A DNA stretch of 64,000 bases from Enorma massiliensis phI (GCF_000311845.1 NZ_HE978574.1:1083248-1147247); one strand, 5' to 3'. Counted from the first letter of the stretch, positions 8,384 through 17,558 are shown. Translations and numbers: made by a program. Notes: generated by a model not told the origin, from the letters alone.

Positions 8384-9298
8384 GTGAATATTCAACAACT
8401 TCGATATTTCTGCTCCGTTATGAACGCCGGCAGCTTTTCGGGGGCTGCTCGCGAGGCGAACGTGACGGTCCAAGCGGTCTCCAAGGCGATCGGTGAGCTG
8501 GAGGCCGAGCTGGGGGAGCCTCTGTTCGTGCGACGAAGCAAGGGTGCCGTTCCCACCGCTTTCGGCCTTGAGCTGAGCCGGTACGCCCAGCAGGCCCTCG
8601 AGGCCTTCGATAAGGTCGGCGATATGTTCGAGGCGCGCCGGACGGATGCCGTGAAGGCGGGCGATACCTTTCGCGTCTTGCTCGCAGTGCCGTTCTTCAG
8701 CAACCATCGTATCGTCTGCGCGGGGTTGGAGCGCTTCCTTTCCAAGCAGCTGGGTACGAAGGTGAGCTTTGGGCTTTGCATGGGCTACGAGGCAGTCCCA
8801 CAGCTGCTTTCCGGCGACCTTGACGCGCTGATTACCATCGGGGAGTATTCCAATCCGCTCTGCGACAGCGTTCGTGTGGGCACGCTGCCGGTAGGCGTCT
8901 TCCTCTCGAGCAAGCACCCGCTCCGCAAGAAAAAGCTCGTCACCATGAGCGACCTCGCGCCGTATCCCGTCTGCCATGCCGAAGGTCTCGACGATTTCAA
9001 CGAGACGATCTTGAACCTGTACCTTCGCTGCGGGCTTGCGTCGAAGGTGGTCCCCATCCGCACGCAGGATGAGGTCAAGCATTTCGTGATGGAAGAGCAT
9101 GGCTACACCATGGGAGTGGGGATTCCCGCCTTCTCCATCTCTCCATCGTGGTCGATGCTGCGCTTCGTGCCCGAGGACGACATTCCCGTGTCGGTCTGCG
9201 CCGTGAGCGCAAAGGACCATAAATCCGAGCAGTACCTCGCCTTCGAGCACTTCATGCTCAAGGGCTTCCCGCGCGTGCTCTCGCTTCTTGGCGCATAG
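8384..9298 (+). CDS. LysR-family transcriptional regulator
   Basis: 304 residues from the GTG start. Residues 2-60 are the winged helix-turn-helix of LysR proteins (IQQLRYFCSVMNAGSFSGAA, with the recognition-helix segment TVQAVSKAIGELE). The rest resembles the type 2 periplasmic-binding effector domain. The frame is open for 114 nt upstream of this GTG, but the LysR fold starts exactly here. It lies about 125 nt after the cyclo-ligase and ends against a convergent gene pair. Its target is not visible; the upstream C1 cluster is the obvious candidate but no operator was recognised. Confidence 0.9.
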   Translation: MNIQQLRYFCSVMNAGSFSGAAREANVTVQAVSKAIGELEAELGEPLFVRRSKGAVPTAFGLELSRYAQQALEAFDKVGDMFEARRTDAVKAGDTFRVLLAVPFFSNHRIVCAGLERFLSKQLGTKVSFGLCMGYEAVPQLLSGDLDALITIGEYSNPLCDSVRVGTLPVGVFLSSKHPLRKKKLVTMSDLAPYPVCHAEGLDDFNETILNLYLRCGLASKVVPIRTQDEVKHFVMEEHGYTMGVGIPAFSISPSWSMLRFVPEDDIPVSVCAVSAKDHKSEQYLAFEHFMLKGFPRVLSLLGA

Positions 9299-9411
9299 CG
9301 CACATGCGCCACGCCCCGGCATCGCTTGCCATAGCTTGGAAGTGCTTGCCGCCACTCGGACGTTTCGAACGCTTCGGCATCTCAACAATAGACCTCAACG
9401 CCATAGCTATG

Positions 9412-9452
9412 AAAAACGGGCCGCCTCCACCGATTGCGATGGAGGCGGCCCG
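9412..9452 (-). terminator. Intrinsic terminator of the channel gene
   Basis: A GC-rich 13-bp stem (9417-9429 with 9440-9452), 10-nt loop, followed on the minus strand by five T. It starts just past the stop of the minus-strand channel gene and lies between converging transcripts, so it may help end the LysR transcript as well. Confidence 0.85.
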
Positions 9453-9464
9453 TTGGATGGGGGG

Positions 9465-12400
9465 CTAGGCTTCTGGGCGCGCGTCGGGGTCCTTGTCCTT
9501 CTTGGCCCGCTTCTCATCGTACTTGCCGATGGAGGCGTCTTGGCTCTCAACGAAGCTGTCGGCTCCCTCGAGCTCATCGGCCTCGCCCTCGCTCAGAGGC
9601 GAGCGGTCGTCTTCATCGTGCTCGAATTGGAGCTGGTAGGGTGCGATATCGTGCCGCGTGAGCAGAAGGCGCATCTCCCGCTTGAGGTTCCGCTCGAGTG
9701 CGGAGCGGTTCTTCTCCGAGCAGCGCGCGATCACGCGGATGGTCATCGTGCTCGTGGAGAGTGCGACGATGCCGCGGTAGAACGGGCCGTCCAAGATCAT
9801 GGGCTGGCGCTCGGCGATGCGCGGAAGCGCCTCTTTGAGCACGTTCTCGAGGTGCGGCAGGTCCTCGCCCACGGAGACCTCGACGTCGATGGTGGCGAAG
9901 GAATCGAGCTTGGTGCGGTTCACCACGTTCGAGATCGCGCTGTTCCTCAGCACGATGACGTTGTCGTTGCCGTCGTTGATCTTGGTGGTGCGGATGCCGA
10001 TCTCCATGACGGTTCCGGTGTTGGTACCCACGGAGATGGTGTCGCCCACGCGGAACTCGCCCTCGAAGATGATGAAGAGGCCCGAGAGCAGGTCGGTGAC
10101 GAGGTCCTTCGCACCGAAGCTGATGGCCAGGGTGAGGAGTCCCGCGCTTGCAAGAAGCGTGCCTGTGTCCACGCCCACCGTCGCCAAGCACCAATACAGC
10201 GTTCCCAGGATTGCGCCGTACTTGGTGAGGCTCACGAGCAGGCGGCATACGGTCTCGCCGCGCGCCGAGAGGGCATCGGAGAGCAGGTGCAGCACCTTCT
10301 GCACCACCCACGACAGGGTGAAGATCACGCATGCGGTCATAACGCTTGCCGTGAGCGCGAAGATGTTGAGGCCGCGTTCCCAGCCCCCGCCGAGGATGTA
10401 TCCGAAGACGGAGTTCGTCCCGAAGATCTGGTCCTTGAACAGTACCGAGAAGAAGACGGCGACCACGCCCACGCCAACGAAGAGGCGCAAGACATAGCCG
10501 AGCTTCTGCTCGGGTGTCATGTGGCTCCAATCGAGGGAGCGGTTGAGCCAACGGCTCGCGGCAGACTCCGTCCTCGTCCGACGACCCGAGGGCGTTTCGA
10601 TTTCGAAGACGCGGTCCGCGCTGGGGTCTTCCGTCATGGAGCGGAGAGGGGCGGGCATGTGCTCGGGCTCAAAGGCGATCAGGCAGAAGACGACGGCAAG
10701 GCAGGCGAGCGCGATGAGCCCGGTGGCGAGGGTGAGCGGGAGGCGTTGGGCCATGAGCTCGCCTTCGGGGCCCGCAACGTATACGAAGCAATCGGGCGTC
10801 TCGACTGAGGAGGCGTAGAACGTCTCGCCACCGATCGTGATGTAGTCGTCGTAGCCTCCGCGGATCTGGCTCTCCTTGAGCCCGACCTCAGTGGCCTGCT
10901 TGCCTTGAATCGAAGCGTCGGGATAGTAGGAGATGGTGCCATCGGCTTTGCTCACCGCGAACGCGAAGCCGCCGGAGCCCGCCTTCACGCCGTCGAGCAC
11001 GTGATCGATCTGCACGCTTCTGAGCAGCTCCTCGAGCCTTCCGGCATGAACCATGACCTGCACGAATCCGTTGGTGTAGCCCGCATCGTCGTAGGTTGCC
11101 ACGCCGATGTACTGAACGAGCTCCCCGGTCATCTCGTCTTCTGTGGGCTCCTGGACGTAGCTATCTACGCCCTGCAGGAGCTGCCAGAAGGCGAAGGACT
11201 GGTCGGTCTTGTCGGTCGAGAGCGAGAAGTGCTCATATGGAGCGTTCGAAACCATCATGGACCCGCTTCCATCGAACAGGTACACGCCAGACACCTGGAG
11301 CACGTCGGCAAGTTCCTGCATCTTGGGTTTCGTCGCGAGGGCGGGGTTCTCCTCGAGGATGTAGGCCGCCACGCGTGCCTTGGATAGGTAGCGCTCGTCA
11401 TACTGCACGGTAAGCTCGTCGGCGCGATCGTTCACGCGGTCGATGGTCTCGGCGATCGACGAAGCGCGCTCCTTGTTAACGACCGACTGCGTGGAGAGGG
11501 CGAAGAGCGTCTGCATGTAGAAGGAGACGGCGACGATGGCGATGAAGCCGACGAGCGTGAAGATCGCTGCGCGCTTGCCGACTTCGCGATTGTAGCGAAG
11601 GCGTCCAACGCGAACGAGGTGATCGTTCGCATGGCCGTCGCGTTCCTCCTGGCGCATGACGAAGATGCCGTAGAGCGTGACGGTCGCGATGACGGCAAAG
11701 AACACGAAGAGGATGACGGCTACGGTCACCATGCGCGATGCGGCCATGTCGCTTTCGGGCACGGCGCAAACATAGTAGGTGTCGCCGATGAGGCTCACGC
11801 GGCAGTAGAGTTCTTCTCCGTCCAAGGTGAGCTGCGCTACGGCGCCGTCCTCGAGCTTGGCTACATCGATTCCCGCGTCGAGCGCGTCTCGACCGACAAG
11901 GTCGGCGTCGGGATGGTATTCGATGAGGTAGGTTTGCGCCGAGAGCGCAAACACATAGCCGTTTTGCCCTACGGAGATGTTGCGGAGCACGCTTTCCGTG
12001 GAGCTCGTCTCGGCATCGAGGAGGCGCAGCTCCTCGGGGTTCTGCTCGATGACGACCATCGTGTCGGCGTCGAGGCACGCTGCGTAGTACCGGCACAGCC
12101 AGTCCTCGCCGGGAAGCTCGATTTCGACGGCGCGCGACGGCTCGCCCGTGGCAAGGCATTCGCGCAGATAGTTGAAGCGCGCATACGAGAAGTTCGCCTT
12201 CGTTTCGGCTGCCTTTGCCACGATGGTGCCGTCCGACTTGACGACGAGCACGTTATCGACGTCCAAGAGCTGGCGGTACTCGGCCATCTTGGCATCCGTT
12301 GCCTCGAACCCGGCGTCGTTTGCTGCCATGAAGGCGACGCTCATCGCCTTCGACTGATAGATGGCATCGAAGGTCTCCTTGTTCTGCGAGGCCTCCTCTT

Positions 12401-12584
12401 CTGCGCTGGCGAGGAGCTCCTTGAGCTCGCTTGCCTCTTCCTCCATCTCGGTGTCGTAGCTTGAGCGGGAGAGGCTCTCTTGCATGCCGGAGAGCAGGAC
12501 GCCCATGACGACCATGCTTACGGCTACGATCGCGAGAAGGAGCGCGATCTTCACATTCGTTTTGCGGAACAGCGTACGGGGCAT
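9465..12584 (-). CDS. Tandem sensor-domain (Cache-like) MscS mechanosensitive channel
   Basis: Very large inner-membrane channel, about 1039 residues. Numbering from an ATG at 12590: TM 15-35; extracellular sensor module 1 about 36-285; TM 287-312; TM about 341-360; sensor module 2 about 361-615; TM 617-640; a charged linker; two or three further TMs (698-718, 742-765, 785-806); the MscS pore helix from about 812 (GLLTLAISFGAKDLVTDLL); the beta domain (FRVGDTISVGTNTGTVMEIG); an alpha/beta C-terminal domain to about 985; and an acidic/basic tail. Each sensor module has an N-terminal helix, a VYLFDGSG-like or VLVVKSDG strand and a GYVFALS or GFAFAVS strand, the dCache pattern. The start at 12584 is preferred because GGAG abuts the first ATG. 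Translationally coupled to the upstream binding protein. Confidence 0.88.
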   Translation of the reverse strand: MPRTLFRKTNVKIALLLAIVAVSMVVMGVLLSGMQESLSRSSYDTEMEEEASELKELLASAEEEASQNKETFDAIYQSKAMSVAFMAANDAGFEATDAKMAEYRQLLDVDNVLVVKSDGTIVAKAAETKANFSYARFNYLRECLATGEPSRAVEIELPGEDWLCRYYAACLDADTMVVIEQNPEELRLLDAETSSTESVLRNISVGQNGYVFALSAQTYLIEYHPDADLVGRDALDAGIDVAKLEDGAVAQLTLDGEELYCRVSLIGDTYYVCAVPESDMAASRMVTVAVILFVFFAVIATVTLYGIFVMRQEERDGHANDHLVRVGRLRYNREVGKRAAIFTLVGFIAIVAVSFYMQTLFALSTQSVVNKERASSIAETIDRVNDRADELTVQYDERYLSKARVAAYILEENPALATKPKMQELADVLQVSGVYLFDGSGSMMVSNAPYEHFSLSTDKTDQSFAFWQLLQGVDSYVQEPTEDEMTGELVQYIGVATYDDAGYTNGFVQVMVHAGRLEELLRSVQIDHVLDGVKAGSGGFAFAVSKADGTISYYPDASIQGKQATEVGLKESQIRGGYDDYITIGGETFYASSVETPDCFVYVAGPEGELMAQRLPLTLATGLIALACLAVVFCLIAFEPEHMPAPLRSMTEDPSADRVFEIETPSGRRTRTESAASRWLNRSLDWSHMTPEQKLGYVLRLFVGVGVVAVFFSVLFKDQIFGTNSVFGYILGGGWERGLNIFALTASVMTACVIFTLSWVVQKVLHLLSDALSARGETVCRLLVSLTKYGAILGTLYWCLATVGVDTGTLLASAGLLTLAISFGAKDLVTDLLSGLFIIFEGEFRVGDTISVGTNTGTVMEIGIRTTKINDGNDNVIVLRNSAISNVVNRTKLDSFATIDVEVSVGEDLPHLENVLKEALPRIAERQPMILDGPFYRGIVALSTSTMTIRVIARCSEKNRSALERNLKREMRLLLTRHDIAPYQLQFEHDEDDRSPLSEGEADELEGADSFVESQDASIGKYDEKRAKKDKDPDARPEA

Positions 12585-12593
12585 CTTCATCTC

Positions 12594-13460
12594 CTAGTCC
12601 CACTTGTCTACGAGCGCGGCGATCGTGCCATCGTCGAGCATATCCTGCAGGGTGGACGACACCGAATCGCTCAGGTCCGAGCCCTTCTGCGTCGCGATAC
12701 CGTATGATTGCTCGGCGACCTCGAAACCTTCGATGATGGTGCGCTTGTCGTCCATATAGGTATGCGCGATAGCTCCGTCGAGCACCATGGCATCGACCGT
12801 TCCCACTTCGAGTGCGTCCGAGAGCTCTTCGTAACTCGGGAATTGCAGCAGGTGCCAGGTATCAAAGGAGACATCGGAGTTGTCGTCGTTCGCCTGTTCC
12901 ACCACGCCGGATGAGAATCCGATGTCGTAGAGCTTCTGGCTCAGGAGCGGTGCGGCGTTCGATCCAGACATGGTGCCGAAGGTGCGGCCGCGCATGTCAT
13001 CGATGGAGGCGATCATCGACGAGTTCTGGACGACGGCGATGACGGCATCCTCGTAATAAGCGGGGGAGAAGTCGAAGTTCTCAAGCCGGGTCTCGGCGAT
13101 GGAATAGCAGGCGGCTACAAGGTCGATGGTGCCCGCGAGAAGCATTTCTTTCCGGTCGTCGGGCGTGACGGTGACGAACTCCACATCGTCTATGCCCATG
13201 CGTTCTGCGAGATCGTTCACGATATCGATCTCAAGTCCGTAGTAGTTATCGGTCGTCTCGTTGAGATATCCGAAGCCGATGACGTCGGCCCTGACGCCGG
13301 CTCGAAGCGTGCCGTTTGCCGTGGATGTGCTGGCTGCGCGCGGGCTGCCGGATCCCGTGCTGCCCGATGCGGGAGCACCCTGGCCGGCGCATCCGCCCAG
13401 CGCGGCGATCGGAAGCGCGGAGAGCGCGAGGGCGCAAAGGGTTCTGCGCGATACGTTCAC
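12594..13460 (-). CDS. Substrate-binding lipoprotein, SBP family 3 (polar amino acid type)
   Basis: 288-residue exported lipoprotein. It has a twin-Arg-containing n-region (SRRT), a hydrophobic core and a lipobox LGGC with Cys24 as the acylated residue. A Ser/Gly linker to about residue 50 follows, then the two-lobe SBP_bac_3 fold (segments YYGLEIDIVNDLAERMG, LLAGTIDLVAACYSIAETR, DDMRGRTFGTMSGS, LEVGTVDAMVLDGAIA). Such proteins normally feed an amino-acid ABC importer, yet no permease or ATPase is adjacent. Instead only 3 nt separate its stop from the sensor-channel gene, with the channel's ribosome site overlapping the stop. It could therefore act as a ligand receptor for that channel, which is inference. 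The ligand is unknown. A 15-nt hairpin (13500-13514) lies in its 5' leader. Confidence 0.9.
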   Translation of the reverse strand: MNVSRRTLCALALSALPIAALGGCAGQGAPASGSTGSGSPRAASTSTANGTLRAGVRADVIGFGYLNETTDNYYGLEIDIVNDLAERMGIDDVEFVTVTPDDRKEMLLAGTIDLVAACYSIAETRLENFDFSPAYYEDAVIAVVQNSSMIASIDDMRGRTFGTMSGSNAAPLLSQKLYDIGFSSGVVEQANDDNSDVSFDTWHLLQFPSYEELSDALEVGTVDAMVLDGAIAHTYMDDKRTIIEGFEVAEQSYGIATQKGSDLSDSVSSTLQDMLDDGTIAALVDKWD

Positions 13461-13707
13461 GTCTCACCTCGTTATGGTCGAAGTTCCCTGGATGGTCTTG
13501 CCGGGTATCCCGGCACACATGCCCTCACTATACGTGAGCTCGCGCGTGGCTCGTATGCACCGCGCATGGTTCAACTTCAAATTGAAGTCCCTGGTTTTCG
13601 TTGCGGTCAAACGAGGCTTCCTTTAGATTGTCCTGGTTTGCCGCGGATGGATCCGCGGCCGCGCCCGGACTCGCTGGGGGTTCGGGGCGAGGGAATAGGA
13701 GGAAGCA

Positions 13708-14421
13708 TTGGATTCCATCAAGAAGTACGTTGCCGAAGCAATCGGTACCTTCACGCTCACGTTGTTCGGGTGCGGCAGCGCCGCCATTGCCGGCGCCACC
13801 CTGGGCACGCTCGGTATCGCGTTCGCTTTCGGTCTTTCGATCGTGGCCATGGCATTCGCCATCGGAAACGTGTCGGGCTGTCACATCAACCCTGCTGTGA
13901 CCTTCGGCCTCTATGCCGATAAGCGCATCTCCTTGAAGGACCTTTTCGGGTATTGGATTGGTCAGTTCGCTGGCGGCATCGTGGCCGCTTTCGTGCTCAT
14001 GCTGATTATCAATAGCTGCGACGCGCTCGGCGGCGTCGCCGCGACGGGGCTTGGCACCAACGGTTTCGGCGAGGCATCGACCACGGGCATCAGCATGGTC
14101 GGCGCGTTTGCGGTCGAGGTGATTCTTACCGCCGTTTTCGTGCTCACCATCTTGGGCGTTACGGCGAACGAGAAGACCTCTAGCTTCGCGGGCATCGTGA
14201 TCGGCCTCACCCTCACGTTCGTGCACATCATGGGTATCCCGCTGACGGGCACCTCGGTGAATCCGGCTCGCAGCTTCGGTCCCGCCCTTGCCATGGCGGT
14301 GCAGGGCAATACGCTGGCGCTCGAGCAGGTGTGGGTCTTCATCTTCGCTCCCCTCGTCGGCGCGGGCATCGCGGCGGCCATCTTCGCTCTGTTCAAGGGG
14401 TATTATTCGACGCAGGAGTAA
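13708..14421 (+). CDS. aqpZ: Aquaporin Z
   Basis: Six-TM water channel, 237 residues. Both NPA boxes are present (GCHINPAVTFG and TSVNPARSFG). Residues that make the narrow water-selective filter of E. coli AqpZ look conserved: the Phe in AFAFGLS, the His in FVHIMGIP, and the Arg after the second NPA. This favours AqpZ over a glycerol facilitator. The start is TTG, chosen because AGGAGGAA lies 3 nt upstream and the family N-terminus (a basic helix, then TM1) fits exactly. It is divergent from the binding-protein/channel pair with about 250 nt between, which suggests a shared osmotic context. Confidence 0.9.
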   Translation: MDSIKKYVAEAIGTFTLTLFGCGSAAIAGATLGTLGIAFAFGLSIVAMAFAIGNVSGCHINPAVTFGLYADKRISLKDLFGYWIGQFAGGIVAAFVLMLIINSCDALGGVAATGLGTNGFGEASTTGISMVGAFAVEVILTAVFVLTILGVTANEKTSSFAGIVIGLTLTFVHIMGIPLTGTSVNPARSFGPALAMAVQGNTLALEQVWVFIFAPLVGAGIAAAIFALFKGYYSTQE

Positions 14422-14607
14422 ACTACCTGCATGGTGCGTGCCGGGGATGGGTTCGAGTTGTCGCTCGCCGTCCCGGGCCGTGCCCTTCGCGCACATGCGG
14501 CCTGCGCCGATATGCTCGCTCCCGTACCGCCCTCGCGCTTGCGGGGGCATTCGCGTTCAACGGCTGCGCTCTTGAGCAGCCCTCAACCCTCAGAAAGGAT
14601 GTTTGAG

Positions 14608-15018
14608 ATGTCTGGTAACTGCAAAATCGTCAAAGGCCTGAGCCTGCTTGGAATCGTGTACGGTATCGTGCAGATTGTCGTGGGAGCCATATGCTTCTTC
14701 GGGGCCGCGGACGTGGCCGGCATGGTGGGGATCGACGACCCGGTCATTACCGCCCAGGTGCTCGGCGTCGTGCTCGCTGTCTCGGGCGTGTTCCTCATCG
14801 TGACCGGCTTTGTGGGCGCCCGCGGCGCCAACCGTCCCTCAAAGCTCATGCCCTTCATCGTGCTTGCCACGATCTTCACCTTTGTGAATCTCTTCGGTCT
14901 TGCGATGATCATCACCGGTGGTTCTGGTGCCGTCTGGCCCAACCTGCTTCAGACGGCTGTGGGCCTCTCTGCCGTGCTCGCCGCGTCCCGTGCCCAGAAG
15001 GAGGCTATGGAGCGCTAG
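14608..15018 (+). CDS. Small four-helix membrane protein, unknown
   Basis: 136 residues with about four hydrophobic helices (near 8-32, 46-68, 76-100 and 105-125) and short charged ends (N-terminal SGNCKIVKG, C-terminal RAQKEAMER). No family recognised; the pattern is like small DUF-type integral membrane proteins of actinobacteria. Two in-frame ATGs exist at 14599 and 14608; the AAGGA box is better spaced for the second. It lies about 190 nt after aqpZ and is followed by a hairpin ending in a T-run. Function unknown. Confidence 0.75.
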   Translation: MSGNCKIVKGLSLLGIVYGIVQIVVGAICFFGAADVAGMVGIDDPVITAQVLGVVLAVSGVFLIVTGFVGARGANRPSKLMPFIVLATIFTFVNLFGLAMIITGGSGAVWPNLLQTAVGLSAVLAASRAQKEAMER

Positions 15019-15044
15019 CCAGCCATCGAAAGCGCCTTTTTGAG

Positions 15045-15107
15045 CCGGCGGTTGTATGTCCACTTTCATGCTTCCTTGCGGAAAGTTGGACATAACCGCC
15101 GGTTTTC
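15045..15107 (+). terminator. Long hairpin with T-run, terminator-like
   Basis: Arms 15045-15067 and 15081-15102 pair over about 21 bases with two small bulges, loop 13 nt, followed by TTTTCTT. It ends the small membrane protein transcript and resembles the other long intergenic palindromes in this window. Confidence 0.7.
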
Positions 15108-15191
15108 TTATACCTCGGCGATCGGGCTGCGCTACCATCTTTCACGCCGATGCCGTACGATGGCGCGGTTGTCCTCAAGATCAAAGGAACC

Positions 15192-16574
15192 ATGCTCATG
15201 CCCCTTCACCATACTGAACCCTACCGCATCCCCTTCGATGTTCCCGAGCTCGCGTTTGACGAGGCGGTGCGCCTCGCTGCCGATACCGGGACCATTCCCG
15301 GGGATGCAGGCCCCCTTCTCGAGACCGTTGTCGATATGCTCGATGAACTTGGGCGCCCCGATCAGGCCTTTGATGTGCTTCAGGTGGCGGGCACCAACGG
15401 GAAGAGCTCGACCGTGCGCTTCACCGAGGCGATCTTGCGCGGCGAGGGGTGCCGGACGGCGCTCTACACCTCGCCGCACCTTGTTCGCTATCCGGAGCGG
15501 ATGGAGATTTGCGGCCGCGTGGTTGCCGATGACGTGTTCGCTCACGGCGTCTCCGCAGCGGCCGAGGCGGGTCGCAGGGTGAACGCCCGTCGTGTGAAAG
15601 AAGGGCAGCAGCGCTATACCATCACGCCGTTCGATCTGCTCACCGTAGCCGCGCTCGTGTCGTTTGCCGAGGCGGGCGTCGAGGTGGCGGTCCTCGAGGT
15701 CGGCCTCGGTGGCCGATGGGATGCAACGAGCGCCACGAACCCGGTGGGCGTTGCGGTGACGGGAATCGGCCTCGACCATATGCGCATCTTGGGTAACACA
15801 CTCGCGGAGATTGCCGCAGAAAAGGCTGCCGTGATCAAGCCGGGGCGCTTCGCGGTGCTCGGGGAAGGAACGCACGAGCCGGAGGTGCAACAGGTGATGG
15901 ATGATCGCTGTGCCGCCTGCGGGGTGACGCCCGTGGTTGTCCGCCACGAGGTCATTTCACTTCCGTGCTTCATGGGCGACGATCTGGCGGTGCGCTGTCC
16001 CGCCCCGCGCGCGGCCTATACGGTGCGCCTCCCTAAGCCCGCTTACCAAGCGCAGAACGTCGCCTGCGCCGTTGATATGGCCGAGGAGTATCTCGGGCGA
16101 CCCCTCGACGAAACGCTGCTCAATGCGAGCCTGGCCGCGTGCCCCACGCACGGGCGCTTCGATGTGCTCGCGCGCAACCCGCTTCTCATGATCGACGCCT
16201 GCCACAATCCGCAGTCGTGCGACGCGTTCGTGGGATCGGTGGGGGAGATCGCGCCCGAGCGCAGCGCCAGGCCGACGCTCCTCATCGCCGCGCTCACCGA
16301 CAAGGACGCTGCCGGCATCGTGCAGTCGCTCGTGCCTGCGTTCCCGCGCGTCGTGGTGACGCAGACCGATTCGCCGCGAGCGCTTCCCGCCTGCGATCTG
16401 GCAACCTTGGTGCGGGCGGAGCTCGACCGGGAGGGGCGGCCCGCCACGGACCTCGTTGCCGTCTACCCGTGCGTTCCCGAGGCACTCGGCGCGCTCGAGC
16501 GAGCGGGCGAGGCGGTCGTTGCGGCGGGAACCATCACGCTTGCAGGCGAGGTGGCCGCATTCGTCGCTAAATGA
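15192..16574 (+). CDS. folC: Folylpolyglutamate synthase / dihydrofolate synthase
   Basis: Mur-ligase-type ATP enzyme that adds glutamate to (dihydro)folates, retaining them in the cell and making DHF from dihydropteroate. About 460 residues. The P-loop AGTNGKSSTVRF, the TSPHLVRYPERM motif, the metal-binding FEAGVEVAVLEVGLGGR-like stretch (here SFAEAGVEVAVLEVGLGGR) and ATSATNPVGVAVTGIGLDH are family signatures. An in-frame ATG also occurs at 15198, better spaced from the AAAGGA box, and another at 15150; 15192/15198 is favoured because family proteins start close to this point. Functionally linked to folE, folD and fhs upstream in the window. Confidence 0.93.
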   Translation: MLMPLHHTEPYRIPFDVPELAFDEAVRLAADTGTIPGDAGPLLETVVDMLDELGRPDQAFDVLQVAGTNGKSSTVRFTEAILRGEGCRTALYTSPHLVRYPERMEICGRVVADDVFAHGVSAAAEAGRRVNARRVKEGQQRYTITPFDLLTVAALVSFAEAGVEVAVLEVGLGGRWDATSATNPVGVAVTGIGLDHMRILGNTLAEIAAEKAAVIKPGRFAVLGEGTHEPEVQQVMDDRCAACGVTPVVVRHEVISLPCFMGDDLAVRCPAPRAAYTVRLPKPAYQAQNVACAVDMAEEYLGRPLDETLLNASLAACPTHGRFDVLARNPLLMIDACHNPQSCDAFVGSVGEIAPERSARPTLLIAALTDKDAAGIVQSLVPAFPRVVVTQTDSPRALPACDLATLVRAELDREGRPATDLVAVYPCVPEALGALERAGEAVVAAGTITLAGEVAAFVAK

Positions 16575-17068
16575 TCGCGCTTGCCCGCCCGCGCTATTCC
16601 TCAAGCTTATGGAAGTGCGGCTCTCCATGTTCGAACGTGCAAAAGCTCTCGTATCCGAGCGCTGCGAGGCGCCGCTGAATGCGTCGGATGTAGGCGCCTA
16701 GATGCTCTGGAGCATCTTCGTGCCTTTTGTAGGTCCGTCCGATACGCGTGCGAGCGCCGCAAGGGTGCCTGCTCGCCGCACCAGGGCTGCTTGCTCGCCG
16801 TGCGGCCCCTCTGCGCTGCCTGCGGGGTATCGAGTCCGCAGCGCTGTCCAACAGGGCCTGCATCGCAAGGCCGCCGGGCTCGCTGTGCGGCCCGCCTGCG
16901 CGCTCGCGCTCATTGTGCGCCACCCGAAGCGCCTCGTCCAGACCTATTGCCACGTCGTTGCTGTGTCTTTTTTGGAAGATTTGCCATGACGGTATACAAT
17001 GTTTGACGATTTTGCCTGAATACCCGGTTTATGTTGCTCGGGTTCTCGACTGAAAGGTTCGATCGCGT
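16575..17068. other. Intergenic region of about 490 nt without a convincing gene
   Basis: Holds GC-rich sequence with several overlapping open frames on both strands, none with a good start, ribosome site or recognisable product. One minus-strand frame (16594-16953) has a normal-looking last 30 residues but an Arg/Ala/Pro-rich middle, so it could be a degraded gene. No hairpin terminator for folC was clear. Confidence 0.4.
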
Positions 17069-17500
17069 ATGATGCAGTACATCCAAGAGCTCATGTCGCC
17101 GCAGGTGATGTTCGTCATCTACCTCTTCATCGCGTTCATCATCGCGCTGTATGTCCTCTCGGTGGTATACGTGTTCATCGATGCGCGCCGCCGCGGGTCC
17201 GAATACTTCTGGGCATGGGGTCTGCTTGCCCTTCTGCCCTTTGTGGGCCTTATCGCATACAACGTCCTGAGGCCGAACACCTACCTCGCCGACCGCGAGG
17301 AGCAGGAGCTCGACATGGCTCTGCGCGAGCGCCAGCTTGCCCAGTACGGCACCTGCCCGCATTGCGGCGGCCCCATCGAGAAGGACTTCGTGGTGTGCCC
17401 GGTCTGCAACACCCAGGTGCGCAACGTCTGCCCGAGCTGCCATAGGCCGCTCGACGCGCACTGGAAGGTCTGCCCGTACTGCCGCACGCATATTCAGTAG
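17069..17500 (+). CDS. Membrane protein with double zinc ribbon
   Basis: 143 residues. Two hydrophobic helices at about 12-35 and 47-66, then a charged helix (REEQELDMALRERQ), then two CxxC...CxxC zinc ribbons: CPHC/CPVC and CPSC/CPYC. This layout is common in actinobacterial proteins of unknown role; the first part resembles phospholipase D-nuclease N-terminal-like membrane hairpins. Two adjacent ATGs (17069, 17072) are both possible starts. It is a single-gene unit with its own terminator. Exact function unknown; a membrane-anchored zinc-ribbon adaptor is inferred. Confidence 0.85.
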   Translation: MMQYIQELMSPQVMFVIYLFIAFIIALYVLSVVYVFIDARRRGSEYFWAWGLLALLPFVGLIAYNVLRPNTYLADREEQELDMALRERQLAQYGTCPHCGGPIEKDFVVCPVCNTQVRNVCPSCHRPLDAHWKVCPYCRTHIQ

Positions 17501-17510
17501 TAAGATTGGT

Positions 17511-17558
17511 GCCAGGTGCAAGCTTGCCGAGATGGCGGCTTCGCACCTGGCTCTTTTT
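17511..17558 (+). terminator. Intrinsic terminator
   Basis: A 9-bp stem (17511-17519 with 17543-17551) with an internal loop, followed by TCTTTTT. It ends the zinc-ribbon membrane protein gene 10 nt after its stop. Confidence 0.8.

Noticed and set aside
9288-10808. Plus-strand open frame of 506 residues opposite the channel gene
   Set aside because: The minus-strand reading has a full MscS domain; this frame shows none.
16594-16953. Minus-strand open frame of 119 residues in the folC to zinc-ribbon gap
   Set aside because: The ends look protein-like but the middle is Arg/Ala/Pro-rich, there is no good ribosome site and the start would be GTG. Possibly a degraded gene, not supported enough to list.
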